64,000 nt of DNA from Sorex araneus (Eukaryota > Chordata > Mammalia > Eulipotyphla > Soricidae), in NCBI RefSeq assembly GCF_027595985.1, contig NC_073305.1:23244028-23308027 (forward strand), read 5' to 3'. Shown one piece after another: positions 23,458 to 35,100 of this stretch. Within the stretch, counting starts at the first letter, position 1. Each line of letters starts with the position of its first letter. The translations under genes and the position numbers were made by a program. The notes under the pieces are model-generated. The model saw only the letters and a program-made list of their open reading frames with translations. It was not told the origin of the DNA and made no database searches.

Positions 23458-23702
23458 TGGAGCGATAGCACAGCGGGTAGGGCATTTGCCTTACACATGA
23501 CTGATCCAGGTTCGATTCCTCCTCCCCTCTAGGAGAGCCCAGCAAGCATCGAAAGTGTCTGGCCGACATGGCAGACCCTGGAAAGCTACCCGTGGCGTAT
23601 TTGATATGCCAAAAACAGTAACAACTAGTCTCACAATGGAGACATTACTGGTGCCCGCTAGAGCAAATCGATGAGCAATGGGATGACAGTGATACAGTGA
23701 TT
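23458..23702 (+). mobile_element. SINE-B, near full length
   Basis: Head GGCTGGAGCGATAGCACAGC, then GATTCCTCCTCCCCTCTAGG, CCAAAAACAGTAACAACTAG and the end GGGATGACAGTGATACAGTG with no poly(A). Flanked by TTTATTAACAT duplications. Confidence 0.85.
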
Positions 23703-23759
23703 TATTAACATTATGGAAGAGATGGTTTTTCATTCTTTTAAACTTTATTTATGTTTTGC

Positions 23760-24316
23760 TTTTGGGGTCACATCCAGCGATACACAGGGGTTACTCCTGG
23801 CTCTGCACTCAGGAATTATTCCTGCGGTGCTCAGGGACCATATGGAATGCTGGGAATTGAACCTAGGTTGGCTGAGTGCAAGGCAAACGCTGTGCTATCG
23901 CTCCAGCCCCTTAACCTTTATTTTTAGCTTTTTTTGTTTTGTGCCACACACCTGGCGTTGCTCAGGGTTTACTCCTGGCTCTTCATCCAGAGGTCACACT
24001 GGGCGGGCTCAGTGGACCATATGGAGCACTGGAGATTGAACCTGGTCAGCTGTGTACAAGGCAAACGCCTTACCCACTGTGGTATCTCTCCACCCCTCAT
24101 ATATATATATGTGTGTATATATATATATATTTACATATATATATATATTGCTTTTTTGGGTCACACCCGGCGATGCTCAGGGGTTACTCCTGGCTCTGCA
24201 CTCAGGAATTACTCCTGGTGGTGCTCAGGGGACCATATGTGATGCCGGAGATCGAACCCGGGTCGGCCACGTGCAAGGCAAACGCCCTACCCGCTGTGCT
24301 ATCGCTCCAGCCCCTA
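23760..24316 (-). mobile_element. Three reverse SINE-A copies and an (AT)n run
   Basis: 23760-23912, 23932-24098 and 24150-24316 (near consensus), with an AT/GT dinucleotide tract at about 24099-24149 between the last two. Confidence 0.8.
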
Positions 24317-24329
24317 TATGTATATATTT

Positions 24330-25065
24330 TTTATTGAAAAACTGTGAGAGCAGTTAGAGTTTTTGGTTTAAGTCTCGGTCAAACAATGATGAAATACCCG
24401 ACCCTTCACCAGTGCACATTTTCCACCACCAAAAACCCAGTATCCCCACGATCCCACACCCTCTCCCTACTTGTGTGGCAGATTATTTCCACATTACTCT
24501 CTCTCTACTTTGATTACATTCAACATTTTGACACCAAACCCACCATTATTATTGGGGATTTTACCCCAACACTCAGATCTGCCGAAAAGGCAACATTAGA
24601 CAATTTGTTTTCTGTTGCTGATTATGAATTGCATATGATGATGCGCAGCCGTTATTTCGGCCACGCGATTTTGGAATACTGAAGTTTTAATAATTAAATC
24701 TAGAGGGATTTCTGCCAAAAGCCGCTGGGTTCCCAGCTTTGTTTCTGAGTCTCTGGGATCATGGCCAATAAGCAGCTCGATCAGCAGCCAGAGGGCTCGA
24801 TCATGGGTGACAACTTGGGATCTCATTGCAGGGTGGGGGAATGGGGGTGGGGAAAGGACTGGCTCTGCCCCATCCCATGAGGCCCCAGGTTCCTCATCAC
24901 TGCAGGCCCCTACCCGGTTGTCCCTAGGCCTCTGGAAGATGTCAGTGGCGATCGAGCCGCCAGGGGAAACAGGCTAAGGCATGAAACCCATTCCCACCTG
25001 GGGTGGTCCGGCGCTGGAAACCTAATGCGTATTCCGGACGCGTTTCTGCCAAAAGCCATCCACCC
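24330..25065 (-). mobile_element. L1-type 3' end, reverse, long
   Basis: Begins with TTTTTTATTGAAAAACTGTG and carries the phrases CTTCACCAGTGCACATTTTC and GGCAACATTAGACAATTTG, then a GC-rich part. The same order of blocks occurs at 38118-38765, 56703-57240 and 62755-62982. Confidence 0.7.
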
Positions 25066-25077
25066 CTCTTTTAAACT

Positions 25078-25540
25078 TTAAAAAGTTTCTTTATTTAAAA
25101 AAAAACAAACAACTTTTTATGTGTAGTTTTAAGCTCACAGCAAAATTGAAACTGAAAATTCAGAATTCTCTTATCCGCATGAAAATACGCAGCTTCCCAC
25201 TATCCACATCCTGCCAAGAGTGATATATGTTATCACTGATGAACCTATAGTAAAATCATAATCATTCAAAGTCCATAGCTTACCTCGAAGGTTCACTAGA
25301 TAGTGTACACTTGTTATGTATTTGCCAGTGTGGAGTCATAGTTTCTGGCCCTGGAAAATTCTGATCTGAATCTTCCTTCTTCCACCCTGATCATGACTCC
25401 CAAATGTTACTATTACTGTGTTCACATTCTGTCTTTTTAGGATGTCATAGCATACAGTATACAGGTAGCCTTTTCAAAGTAGTATCCCCTTTTATTTCTT
25501 TGTAATATCTAGACAGTTCACTTCTGTCTTGTTTTATAAG
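25078..25540 (-). mobile_element. Ancient mammalian L1 (L1M-like) 3'UTR, reverse
   Basis: Contains GTGTAGTTTTAAGCTCACAG, TGATGAACCTATAGT, CAAAGTCCATAGCTTAC and GGATGTCATAGCATACAGTA, hallmarks of an old L1M 3'UTR shared across placental mammals. It is strongly diverged. Confidence 0.65.
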
Positions 25541-26205
25541 TTTAGGAGACTACAGAGGTGGTTGATACACACAAGGACAAATAAAAAAAGCTACAACCAG
25601 CAGCTTGGGGAGCTCTTGTACTTGCACCATACAGGGTGATAAAGCCCTGAGGTAGGGATGAAAGGACAGTGGTTAAAGAACTGTTTAAAGGGTGTCCAGG
25701 GAGCCCTGGAAAGAGGCCTGTCATCCTCTGTGCAGGGCCTTTGTAGGTTAGGGTAAGTTTTCTGCCAGCTCCCACCACCTCCAAAGTGCCAGCGTATGAG
25801 ATGTCATTTACATTTGAAAAATAACACTGGGGAAAAAGAAGTTACTGTAGGTGGCTACTAAGGGCAGTCCTTCTGTTGGAGACCTATTACAGCGGCCCAC
25901 ACAAGTGGCGAGAGTGGTTGGTGGGGTCGAAAGTCAATAGCAACACATCGAAGCATAGGTAGAAGGCAGATGACGACGTTATCAACTGAGGTTTGTTAAC
26001 TTGATAGAACGGGGTATAAACAGCTGATGGGGGAGACTGAGGGAAGGAAAGGGAGAAAGTGACAGAGACATTTCCCACTAATTTTGCTTCAGGAAAGGTG
26101 AAGATTGAAATGGGTGTGAGAGACTAATAATGGAGCAGAGGAAAAAAAAAAGGTGCTGCATAAGTGAAAATTCTTACACATTATCTTTTCCCCATTCTAT
26201 TTTTT
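25540..26205. other. Non-repetitive upstream DNA
   Basis: No coding potential and no recognised young repeat. It may contain an eroded ancient transposon. 26310-26950, up to the CpG island, is likewise without a recognised feature. Confidence 0.4.
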
Positions 26206-26207
26206 GT

Positions 26208-26310
26208 TGTTGTTGCTTTGGGGTCACACCTAGAGATGCTCAGGGGCTATTTCAAACTCGGTGTTGAAGGTGGGGGCGGTGTCACTCCTGGCAGTTATGA
26301 GGTAAGAGGG
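26208..26310 (-). mobile_element. Reverse SINE fragment
   Basis: TTTGGGGTCACACCTAGAGA and GATGCTCAGGGGC; the head is missing. It is the last SINE before the CpG island. Confidence 0.55.
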
Positions 26311-27509
26311 GTGGGGAAAACCACCCCTCGCTTCTCCAGAATGGAAGCAGGTTTCCTGCAAAGCCTGTGCGAAGCCCATTCAGTTCGTACTAGCCCCACC
26401 TTTCCCATTCCATGCTGGAAAAATTCAGAGCAATTTGACAGGAATTTTAGAGAATTCAGCTAACATCTTACGGTTCATCAACCTATCTATCCACGCCTCC
26501 CTCACTCCTTGTTATGCATTTAAATGGGAGATATCAAGAGAAAACAAAACAAAAAAAATCGAACCCCCCAACAAACTAAATGCAGACATAGATGCATTTC
26601 CCTCTGCATACCCCAGCACATCAGATATTTGCTTCCTGGTTTTTCTTCTGCTGTAACGATATAAAGGAGAAACGCATACGTATGCATCCACGGTTTCGAC
26701 AGAGCCCAGGTATCTTTTTACACTTAAAAATTTCAAACGCCTCAGGGACATGGAGGGGACCCGAAGTCTAAAGGGTTGGTGGATGGAGGAGCCTGGAGCT
26801 CCGGGAGAAGCCTCGGCGTGGAGCGCGATCGCCAACACAAGTCAGCGCAGGCTCTGGGGCTGGACCGAACCACCCGGGGACCGACAGAGGGAAGACAAAT
26901 GGGTTGTGCCCGCCAAGACTCCAGCGGCTTTCTAGGTCTGAGACCTGAGGGTGGGAGTGCAGGAGGTCAGGGTTCGGCCGGCCCGAGCCAAGTTGGCCCA
27001 GGCCCTGCGTCCTGAAAAGCCTCGGGGCGCGGCGCCAGGGGGAGGTCCTAGATCGCCGGTCGCCAGCCGAGGTGCCAGGAGGTGTCGCGGACGGGGCCGG
27101 GGGCCGGGGGCCGGGGAGGAGCCCGGGGACGGGGGTTCCCCGCCCGAGGCGGGAAAGTCAGCCAGCAGGCGGGGAGGGCAAGGGAGACGGGGTCCGCCGG
27201 GAGGGTCGGCGGGGAGAGCGCGGGGCCCCGGGAGCCGCGAGCCGCGGAGGAAGGGGCGGGGAGGGGGCGGAGTCGCCGCTGCGGCCGGCCGCGGGGGTGT
27301 GTGCGCGGGTCACATGGTCGCGGCTGCCCTCCCCGTCAGCCTCCCTCGCTGCCGCGGTGCGCTGGCTGCAGGAAGCCGCCGCGCCGCCGCTTTTGTTGTC
27401 AGGGACTCCGCGAGGAGCGCCGCTCGCCGGCCGCCGCCGGCCTCCCTGACAGCCACCCGCTTTCCGCCCCGCGGGGTGCGGGTCCCCGGGCGCCCCGCCC
27501 GCTCTGCCC

Positions 27510-27563
27510 ATGTGGGGGACCCGCGATCGGCGCTGCCTCCAGCCCGGGGCGGCGCTGAGCTGA
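27510..27563 (+). other. Upstream ORF of 17 codons in the probable 5'UTR
   Basis: ATG at 27510 opens a 17-codon reading frame (MWGTRDRRCLQPGAALS) that stops with TGA at 27561-27563, 75 nt before the NR1D2 start. Its context (cccATGt) is weak, so leaky scanning is expected. It lies in the 5'UTR if transcription starts upstream of 27510, which is likely but not shown by the sequence. Confidence 0.5.
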
Positions 27564-27638
27564 GGCGGCGGCGGCGGCGGCGGCGCGGCTCCCTCTGCGG
27601 GAAGCGAGCGGGGCCTGGGCTCCCTCCCCGAGGGCACC

Positions 27639-27654
27639 ATGGAGGTGAATGCGG
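27639..27654 (+). CDS. NR1D2: NR1D2 coding exon 1 (start codon)
   Basis: The ATG lies in a strong initiation context (caccATGG) and encodes MEVNA plus the first base of a Gly codon. The exon ends at a consensus donor, gtaaga. It is joined by 1-nt phase to exon 2 (44402), giving MEVNAGGVIA, the typical REV-ERB beta start. The exon sits inside a CpG island. The transcription start is not directly visible but should lie a few hundred bases upstream. Confidence 0.95.
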
Positions 27655-30600
27655 GTAAGAACCGGACTGCGGCGGTTCGGGGCTGGGCGCAGGGGGCTCG
27701 GGGAGCCCGCTCGGGCACTTCGGGGCACGGCGGCGGGAGAGCTTCCCCCCCCCATCCCGGGCCCGGTGGGGTGGGTGTCCGCGGGGCGCGTGTACGCCTC
27801 GGGCGGGGTTCCCGGCGCCCCTCTCCCCGGAGCCGCCCGCACGGCTGCCTCCCCCACCCCCCCTCAGCTCCCCGCATCCGCGCGGCGCGGCCCGGCCCCC
27901 CCCTCACATGGCCCGGCCGCGCGAGCCACGTGCGCGCTGTGTTTACGTTCGGCGGCGCGCGGGAGCCGGTTGGCTGGGCGGGCGCGTGACGCGGCATTAC
28001 ATAATGGGCGCTGAGGCGGCGGCGGCGGGCGGGGACACGTGAGGCCGGGCGGCTCGGTGACCCACATTCCCCGGGGCCGCAGGGACACGTGGGGGCGGGT
28101 GCGCGCGAGGGCGCGCGCGCGCGCGGCGCCGGGGAGTGCCGCAGCCGGGCCGCCCGGCGGGCCCCGCCCCCTTCGGAACCCTCCTCAGTGACGCGGCCGC
28201 GATTCCCTCCTCCCCCGCGGGGCTGCAGACTGCGGAGGAGGCCGCGCGTGCGCGGGCGCGTGTCCCGGCGAGCCCAGTCGCCCCACCGCCCCGCAGCGGG
28301 CGCCGAGGCCGCCTCGCCCCGGTGGCGGCGGCGGCGGCGGCTGCGGCGGCTCGGGCTTACGGAGCGTTGTTCCGGCCGCAGACTTGACGGACACCGGGGT
28401 AGTCGTGCAGGGGGCGCGGGGGTCGACGTTGCGCTCCCCGACTGAAGCAGGAGCCCCGGGGAAGGTGGCGCGCGGGGGCTGAGGAGGAAGGAACAGATTC
28501 TACGGGGTCCAAAGGGCTTAGAACCTGAGCAGCGCCGGCTGACGGGGCAGCCCCCTCCCCTCAGAGGCTGCTGCAGTAGGAGAAAAAAGAGGAACGGCTC
28601 GGACCCCCCCCCCCCCTTGCCCCCCGTCCCGCCCCGGGCCCCTGGGAACCTTACTGTAAGCGGGTCACGCCCGCAGCTAGTCGCTCCACCCTTCTGGGAG
28701 GATGACTCAGGTGACCCTAAGTGACTCAGACCTTAGGTAAACCCCGTCAGTTACGCTCCGCAGGCTCCTGTGTCCCTGAGCAGCCGAATTGGTCTTTGGA
28801 AGCCAGGGGATCCTCCCGTTTCTGACGCTAGCGCCCCAGAAATGTTCAAGACACCTTGTCCCCCTTTTTGTCTGCACTTGGCTGATGGCCATATCCTCGG
28901 AACCTCTCAGGTTTCGGGAAGTCGGTTTGTGCCAAGTTTTTTATTTCTTTTAACCCCCGCTTTTTGGGTCACACCCGGCGATGTACAGGGGTTACTCCTG
29001 GCTTTGCACTCAGGCAGTGCTCAGGGGACCATATGAGATGCTGAGACTCGAACCCCGGGTCATCCGCGTGCAAGGCAAACGCCCTACCCGCTGTGCTATT
29101 ACTCCAGCCCCTTGTGCCAAGTTTTTCTTTCGGACAAGCCAGGCGTTGGTGACCATGTTTTTGGGTGTCGACCACCCGCCGCGAAAATGATTATTTTGGG
29201 TTTTGTTTTGTTTTGTTTTTTGCTTTTTTTCCTGGGTCACACCCGGCGATGCACAGGGGTTACTCCTGGCTCTGCACTCAGGAATTACTCCTGGTGGTGC
29301 TCAGGGGACCATATGGGATGCTGGGATCCGAACCTGGGTCGGCCGCGTGCAAGGCAAACGCCCTACCCGCTGTGCTATCACTCCAGCCCCTATTTTGGGT
29401 TTTGATGACGCGTGGATCGCTGAGCCTTTGAGACTGTTTTGAACAATTGTTAACTATCATGGAATCAAACTACGTTTTTTTTTTCCTTTTTCTTTTTTGG
29501 GTTATACCCGGCAATGTCCGGAATTAGTTCTGGCGGTGCTCTTGGGACCATATGGGATGTTGGGAATCGAACCCGGGTCGTCCATGTGCAAGGCAAACAC
29601 CCTACCCGCTGTACGCTCCAGCCCCTCAAACTACTTGATAAGAATGATCAGGTTCAGCATCTTCTAACCTAACCCTTGGCGTCAGTGAGTTATTGCAGCT
29701 TCCTCACTGCCGTGTGATAAGCTGGCTGATTGCAGTGGTCAGAAAGTTTTTCTTTGATTTGAACCTTCCTGGAACATCATTTACATCTTTGTCTTGTCTG
29801 GCTGCAAATGATGAAACATCATTTGAGGTTGGATGGCTGTTGGCTCCCTCCTTCCCAGTCTGTTTTCAGCTCTTTAGTCCTTCTTTGCTCAGTTCCTGTT
29901 TCTCCACTACATTCCTCAACTCCCCTCACCCCCCTTATGTCCTCAACATCCCTTTTGGGATTTAGCACCCAGCAGAAGGTTAGATTTCAGAACAGATTCT
30001 TGCCTAAGTGGTTGGATAGTTACCAGATTACAGGTTTTGGATTCTGTTGCAAATGAAGTCTCTGGCAGGCTTAACATACTTTTGCTGATTCATAGTAACT
30101 TTGCAGTCAAGCAAGACTTCTTCTGTGAACTATTTTTAAGCTATATTTTATCCATTGTGCAGGTATTTATGAAATGTAGGTATATGTGATTTCCTGTTTT
30201 TTTTTTCTTTTGTTTTGTTTTGGGACCACATTGAGCTGTGCTCAGGGTTTAGTCCAGGTTCTGCACTGAGGGCTCAATCCTATGTGCTTGGGGGAAGTCA
30301 TGAGTTGATGCATATGGATCAAAACCTGGTCGGCTGGGTGCAAGACCCCACTGCATTATATGTCCGACTTCTTGTGAGTGTCTTGATCTGAATATCTAAA
30401 ATTTTTCACTTCTGTTTTGTCCTAAGTTCAGACTGTTAGGAGTTGCTACATAGTTTATGAACAATTCCTGCCTTTTAATTTTCAGAGGAAGCTTTTAGAA
30501 GTATTCCCTTTTAAATCTTCAAATTGGTGTGTTTTTGTGTGTGTGTGTTGTGTGGTTTTGGGGCCACACCCGGAGGTGCTCAGGGGTTACTCCTGGCTCA

Positions 30601-32108
30601 CTCAAGGCTCTGCACTCAAGAATTACTCCTGGTGGTTTTGGAAGATTGAACCCGTGTCGGCTGCATGGAAGACAAAATGCCCTACCTGTTGTACTAATGC
30701 TCCGGCCCTTATATGTAAAATATATACATATATTTCTTCTTCCAGTAAATTTTTTTCTTTTGTGGGAGCCACACTGCATGGTGGGAACTCCACACTGTTC
30801 AGGGGAACCCTTGCCTTCTGTGCAAAGCATGTACTCTAGCCCTCTGAGTCATCCCCTCACTAGTGGGGTATAGACCAAGTTCAGTGCTTTGTGGCACACA
30901 TCTGCCCTTCCCTTTGGATTGATGCTGTTATTAGTCACTGTGCATTCACCCAGTGACCATTTCATTTAACTGTACTATACAGCTGTATTTCATGACACAT
31001 AGTACCTTTATCCTCTTTATGATGAACGCAGATAGGGAATAATGAAAGTAGAAATTGACTATACTTTTTTTTTTTCTCCTGCCATATCTGCATGTGCTCT
31101 AGCTAAGTACTCAGAGGTCACAGTGCTGGGGGTGAGGGACTTAGTGTGCCAGGATTGAACCCTGGGTCCCAACATGCAAAGCTTCCAGACCTTTGAGCGA
31201 TTTCTCTGGCTGCTTTTCATTTTCCACACCCATAATTGTTCTGGCATCCTTCTGGTAGTGCGAAGCATGGGAATCATTATCTCTGAGGCATCTTATCTCC
31301 CTGATCCCCTCCATAAAGATTTTAGTTATGCATATCAGGGCCACTTAGGCTTTTCCCACTAGAACCTCTTGCCACAGAAATTTTTGGAGGAGAGGGTTTG
31401 GCCATACCTTCCATGACTGTTGCTGGTTTTGTGTTCAGGAGTGCTCCCTGACCATGTCTGAAGGGACCATATGCAGTGCTGGAGATTGAACCTGTGTCAG
31501 TTTGCAAGGAAGGCAAGCCCAAAAAAGTCTCTCTTTCATTAATTTTTTTAAATGAGTCACTGAACTACAGTTACAGAGGCATTCATGATTTTCATGGATA
31601 AAATATTCTAACACCATCCCTTCATCAGTGCCCACTTCCCCCACCAAGGTCCCCAGTTTTCCTCCCATCTCATTTTTTTTTTCTCACCTTTTTTACTTTT
31701 AGGCACTGTGTCTTACAATACTGTTTTTGTTTTTTGTTTTTTTTTTTTTTGCTTTTTGGGTCACACCTGGCGATGCACAGGGGTTAGTCCTGGCTCTTCA
31801 CTCAGGAATTACTACTGGCGGTGCTCAGGGGACCATATGGGATGCTGGGATTCGAACCCGGGTGGGCCGCGTGCAAGGCAAATGCCCTACCCACTGTGCT
31901 ATCGCTCCAGCCCCATGTTTTTGATAGGGTATTATACATATCCCTTTACCTCCTTTCAGCACCCCACTTCCGTTCGGGGTGCCCACTTCCCTCCACTGCT
32001 GCCATAGTTTTCCCTTCTCTGACCTATCCCCTAGTGGAGAGTTTCCTACTGAAGATCAGTTACCAGGCTCTTCCTTTCTATAATTCTAGGGGTAATTGTT
32101 ATTCGCCC

Positions 32109-32158
<50 letters not shown>

Positions 32159-35100
32159 TGCTTCTGAGATGATTCTGTGTGTCTGTCCCTCTCTGACTCA
32201 GTTGGCATGATACTATTCAGGTAGCAGCAAATTGCTTGGCTTAATCTTTTCTTACGGATTAGTAGTAGTAGTCCATTATGTATATACACCTGGGTTATTT
32301 TTTTAAATTCAGTTATCTGTTCTTGGGCAATTGGGTTGTATCCAGGTATTAGCTATTATGCAGCTACGAACATAGGAATACAGATGTTTGTTTTTCATCG
32401 TGATTTTGAGCCCTTGGGGTATCTTCCAGGGAGTGGTATTACTGGATAATATAGAGCTCAGTTCCTAAATTTTTAGGAATGCCCATATAGTTTTCCAAAA
32501 AAATAGGTTGTTCAGTGGACATTCCCACTAGCAGTGAATGAGGGTTTCCTTACACCAGCACTGATGGTAGTTCTTTTTGAGGTGTGCCAGCCTCTGTTGT
32601 GTGCAGTGTGTTCCCGTTGTTGTATTTATTTGGATTTCCCTGATGATCAGTGATGCACAGTATTTTTATATGCCTTTTGGCCATTTGTATTCCTTGTTTG
32701 ATTAAGTTTCTGTTGACCTCTTCTCTCCTCTTTTTTTCTATGTACCTATATTCTCTCTTTCTCTACACATGTGTGTGTGAACACACAGTACATTTTTTAA
32801 GACACATCTGTTGATGTTCAGGGCTTATTTCTGACTGTGTACCCTAGCATCACTCCTGGTGGGGTTCAGGGGACAATATGGGGTGCCCGGTATTGTACCC
32901 AATCTGTTGGCCACATGCAAGGCAAACGTACCCCACTCAATGTACTATTGCTCCAGCCCTCCCCAATTTTGGACAGGGTTGTGTTTTTTCTCTTGTAAAG
33001 TTCCACCAGTACTTTATATATCTTGTATATTAACCTTTTATCAGATAAGTGGTGAGCAATTTTTTTTCAGTCTTGGGGTGTCTTTGTATTCTGTTCATTG
33101 TTTCCTTTGCTGTGCAGAGCTTTTTAATGTCCCATTTGTTTACCTTTGCTTGACTAGTGGTGGTGCATCCTTAAATATGCCTCTAGCTTCAGTGTCATGG
33201 GGAATTATACCTATGCTTTCCTGTGTGTAGCTTAATGTATTCTGATAACAAGATCTTTAATCCATTTCAATATGATTTTTGCATGCCGTTATGAAGGGAC
33301 CTAAATTCATTTTTTCCTTTTGCAAGTGACCTTTTTTTTTTTTTTTTTTTTGCTTTTTGGGTCACACCCAGCGATGCTCAGGGGTCACTCCTGGCTTTGC
33401 ACTCAGGAATTACTCCTGGCGGTGCTTGGGGGACCATATGGGATGCCGGGGATCGAACCCGGGTCGGCCGAGTGCAAGGCAAACGCCTTACCCGCTGTGC
33501 TATCGCTCCGGCCCCAGTGACCATTTTTCTTAACTCCACTTTGTTGAAGAGGCTTGTCTTGCTCTATATTTCTTGTTCCTTTATTGAGGGAAGATTAACT
33601 CACTTGAGTCTGGCAAGCTACCTGTGGTATATTGGATATGCCAAAAACAGTAACAATAAGTCCTACAGTGGAGACGTTCCTGGTGCCCACTCAGCAAATC
33701 GATGAACAGTGGCACTACAGTGCTACACCTACCTGAGGGTTTATCTCTGAGGTTTTGGTTCTGTTCCCCTGATCTGAGAGTCTCTGTTCCAGTACTGTGC
33801 TATTTTAATTGATGTTGCTGTATAGTACCATTTGAAGTGGGGCAAAATGATGCTTCCTATTTTCTTTTTCCTTAAGATTAGTTTGGTTGTTGGGGTGGAG
33901 GAAGTTTATTACTCCATATTATTATTCCATGTGAATTTCAAGAGTGTTTGATTTATTTTTTTTAAAAACTTTTTTTTTTTTTGTCACACCCAGCGGCTCT
34001 CAGGGCTTACTCCTAGTTCTGTGCTGAAGAATCATTTCTGGCAATAGTGGGGGACCTTCTGTGTTTCCAGGGTAGTATCTGCAAGGCAAGTGCTCTACCC
34101 ACCAGTACTGTATCTCTAGACCCTTATCTGAAAATTTCTAGGTGATCCTGTATACTTAGGCATATAAGGTAGATACATAAATAAATTGATAAATCATGAA
34201 GAAATTTGTGGCATGCAACTCTTATTTTAAACTTTATTTTTAGGGTTGGGACTGGGGAGACAGTACATATTGCAGGGTGCTTGCCTTGCATGTGGTCAAT
34301 CTGAGTTCAATTCCTGGCATCCTGTATTGTTCCCCAAACACCTTCAGGAATAATTCCTGAGTGCAGAGCCAGAAGTAATCTCTGAGCATCACTGGGTGTG
34401 GTCCCAAAACAAAAACAAAACCCCTGGTCTGGAGTGATAGTGGGGCTCTTGTCTAGCACACATGGCCAGACTGGGCTTGATTCATTCCCCAGCATCAGGT
34501 TCAACCCTCAGCACCATATAATCCTTGAGCACTGAAACATGATGTACTGCTAGCCCCCAAACTAAAAACAATCAAAGAAATTTAGGGGGTACTGTAGCAG
34601 TAACCTACAGAGAAGCCTACTGGGTTCATATGACACATTGAAAATTGAAAGAGGGAGCATTAGTTTTGTTAGAATATTCTAATTGGACTTTACATTGATG
34701 GTAAAACAAGGCAAGTTAAGTTCTGCTCATGTTGCCCTGGAATATATGGTCAACACAGCTGTTTCTCTAGTTGGCCTATTAATACTCTTAAAAATCCTTT
34801 TTTGGGGCTGGAGTGATAGTACAGCGGGTAGGGTGTTTGCCTTGCATGTGGCCGACCGGGGTTCAATCCTCTGCATTTCATATGGTCCCCCAAGCACCAC
34901 CAGGAGTAATTCCTTAGTGCAAAGTCAGGAGTAACCCCTGAGCATGCTGGGTGTGACCAAAAAAGCAAAATCTTAAAAAAATAATCTAAAATAAATAAAA
35001 CATTTATTTAAAAAAAAAATCCTTTGGAGGTGCAGCCACCACACCTTCTCCAGATGGAGCCCTGGCGACACTGAGCAGCAACTAACAGGCTCCGGGATGC

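Larger units (their letters stand above)
26950..28650 (+). promoter_or_regulatory. NR1D2: CpG island with the TATA-less NR1D2 promoter
   Basis: GC content and CpG density rise sharply here against AT-rich, CpG-poor surroundings, and no SINE or L1 copy lies inside. GC boxes (ggggcggg and gggggcgg, about 27253-27272) lie 370-390 bases before the start codon, and no TATA box is evident. The 5'UTR probably starts between about 27250 and 27400 (inference). A GCG trinucleotide run occupies about 27564-27590, just before the start codon. Confidence 0.85.
31540..33975 (-). mobile_element. L1 retrotransposon 3' portion, antisense to NR1D2
   Basis: The longest L1 piece in the window. From right to left on the minus strand it runs from the 3' part of L1, with the familiar boundary region (complement of the segment around 32520-32700), into the short 3'UTR tail at 31540-31700. 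The tail resembles the other L1 tails listed here, which ties that tail family to L1. It is interrupted by SINE-A copies (31737-31915, 32795-32961, 33333-33516), a SINE-B tail (33603-33735) and an (AT)n run (32115-32157). It is non-functional. Confidence 0.8.

Noticed and set aside
26951-27997. Long GC-rich ORFs on both strands in the CpG island (up to 279 codons).
   Set aside because: High GC content removes stop codons by chance. The translations are Arg/Pro/Gly/Ala-rich without domains, and they overlap the promoter and NR1D2 exon 1.
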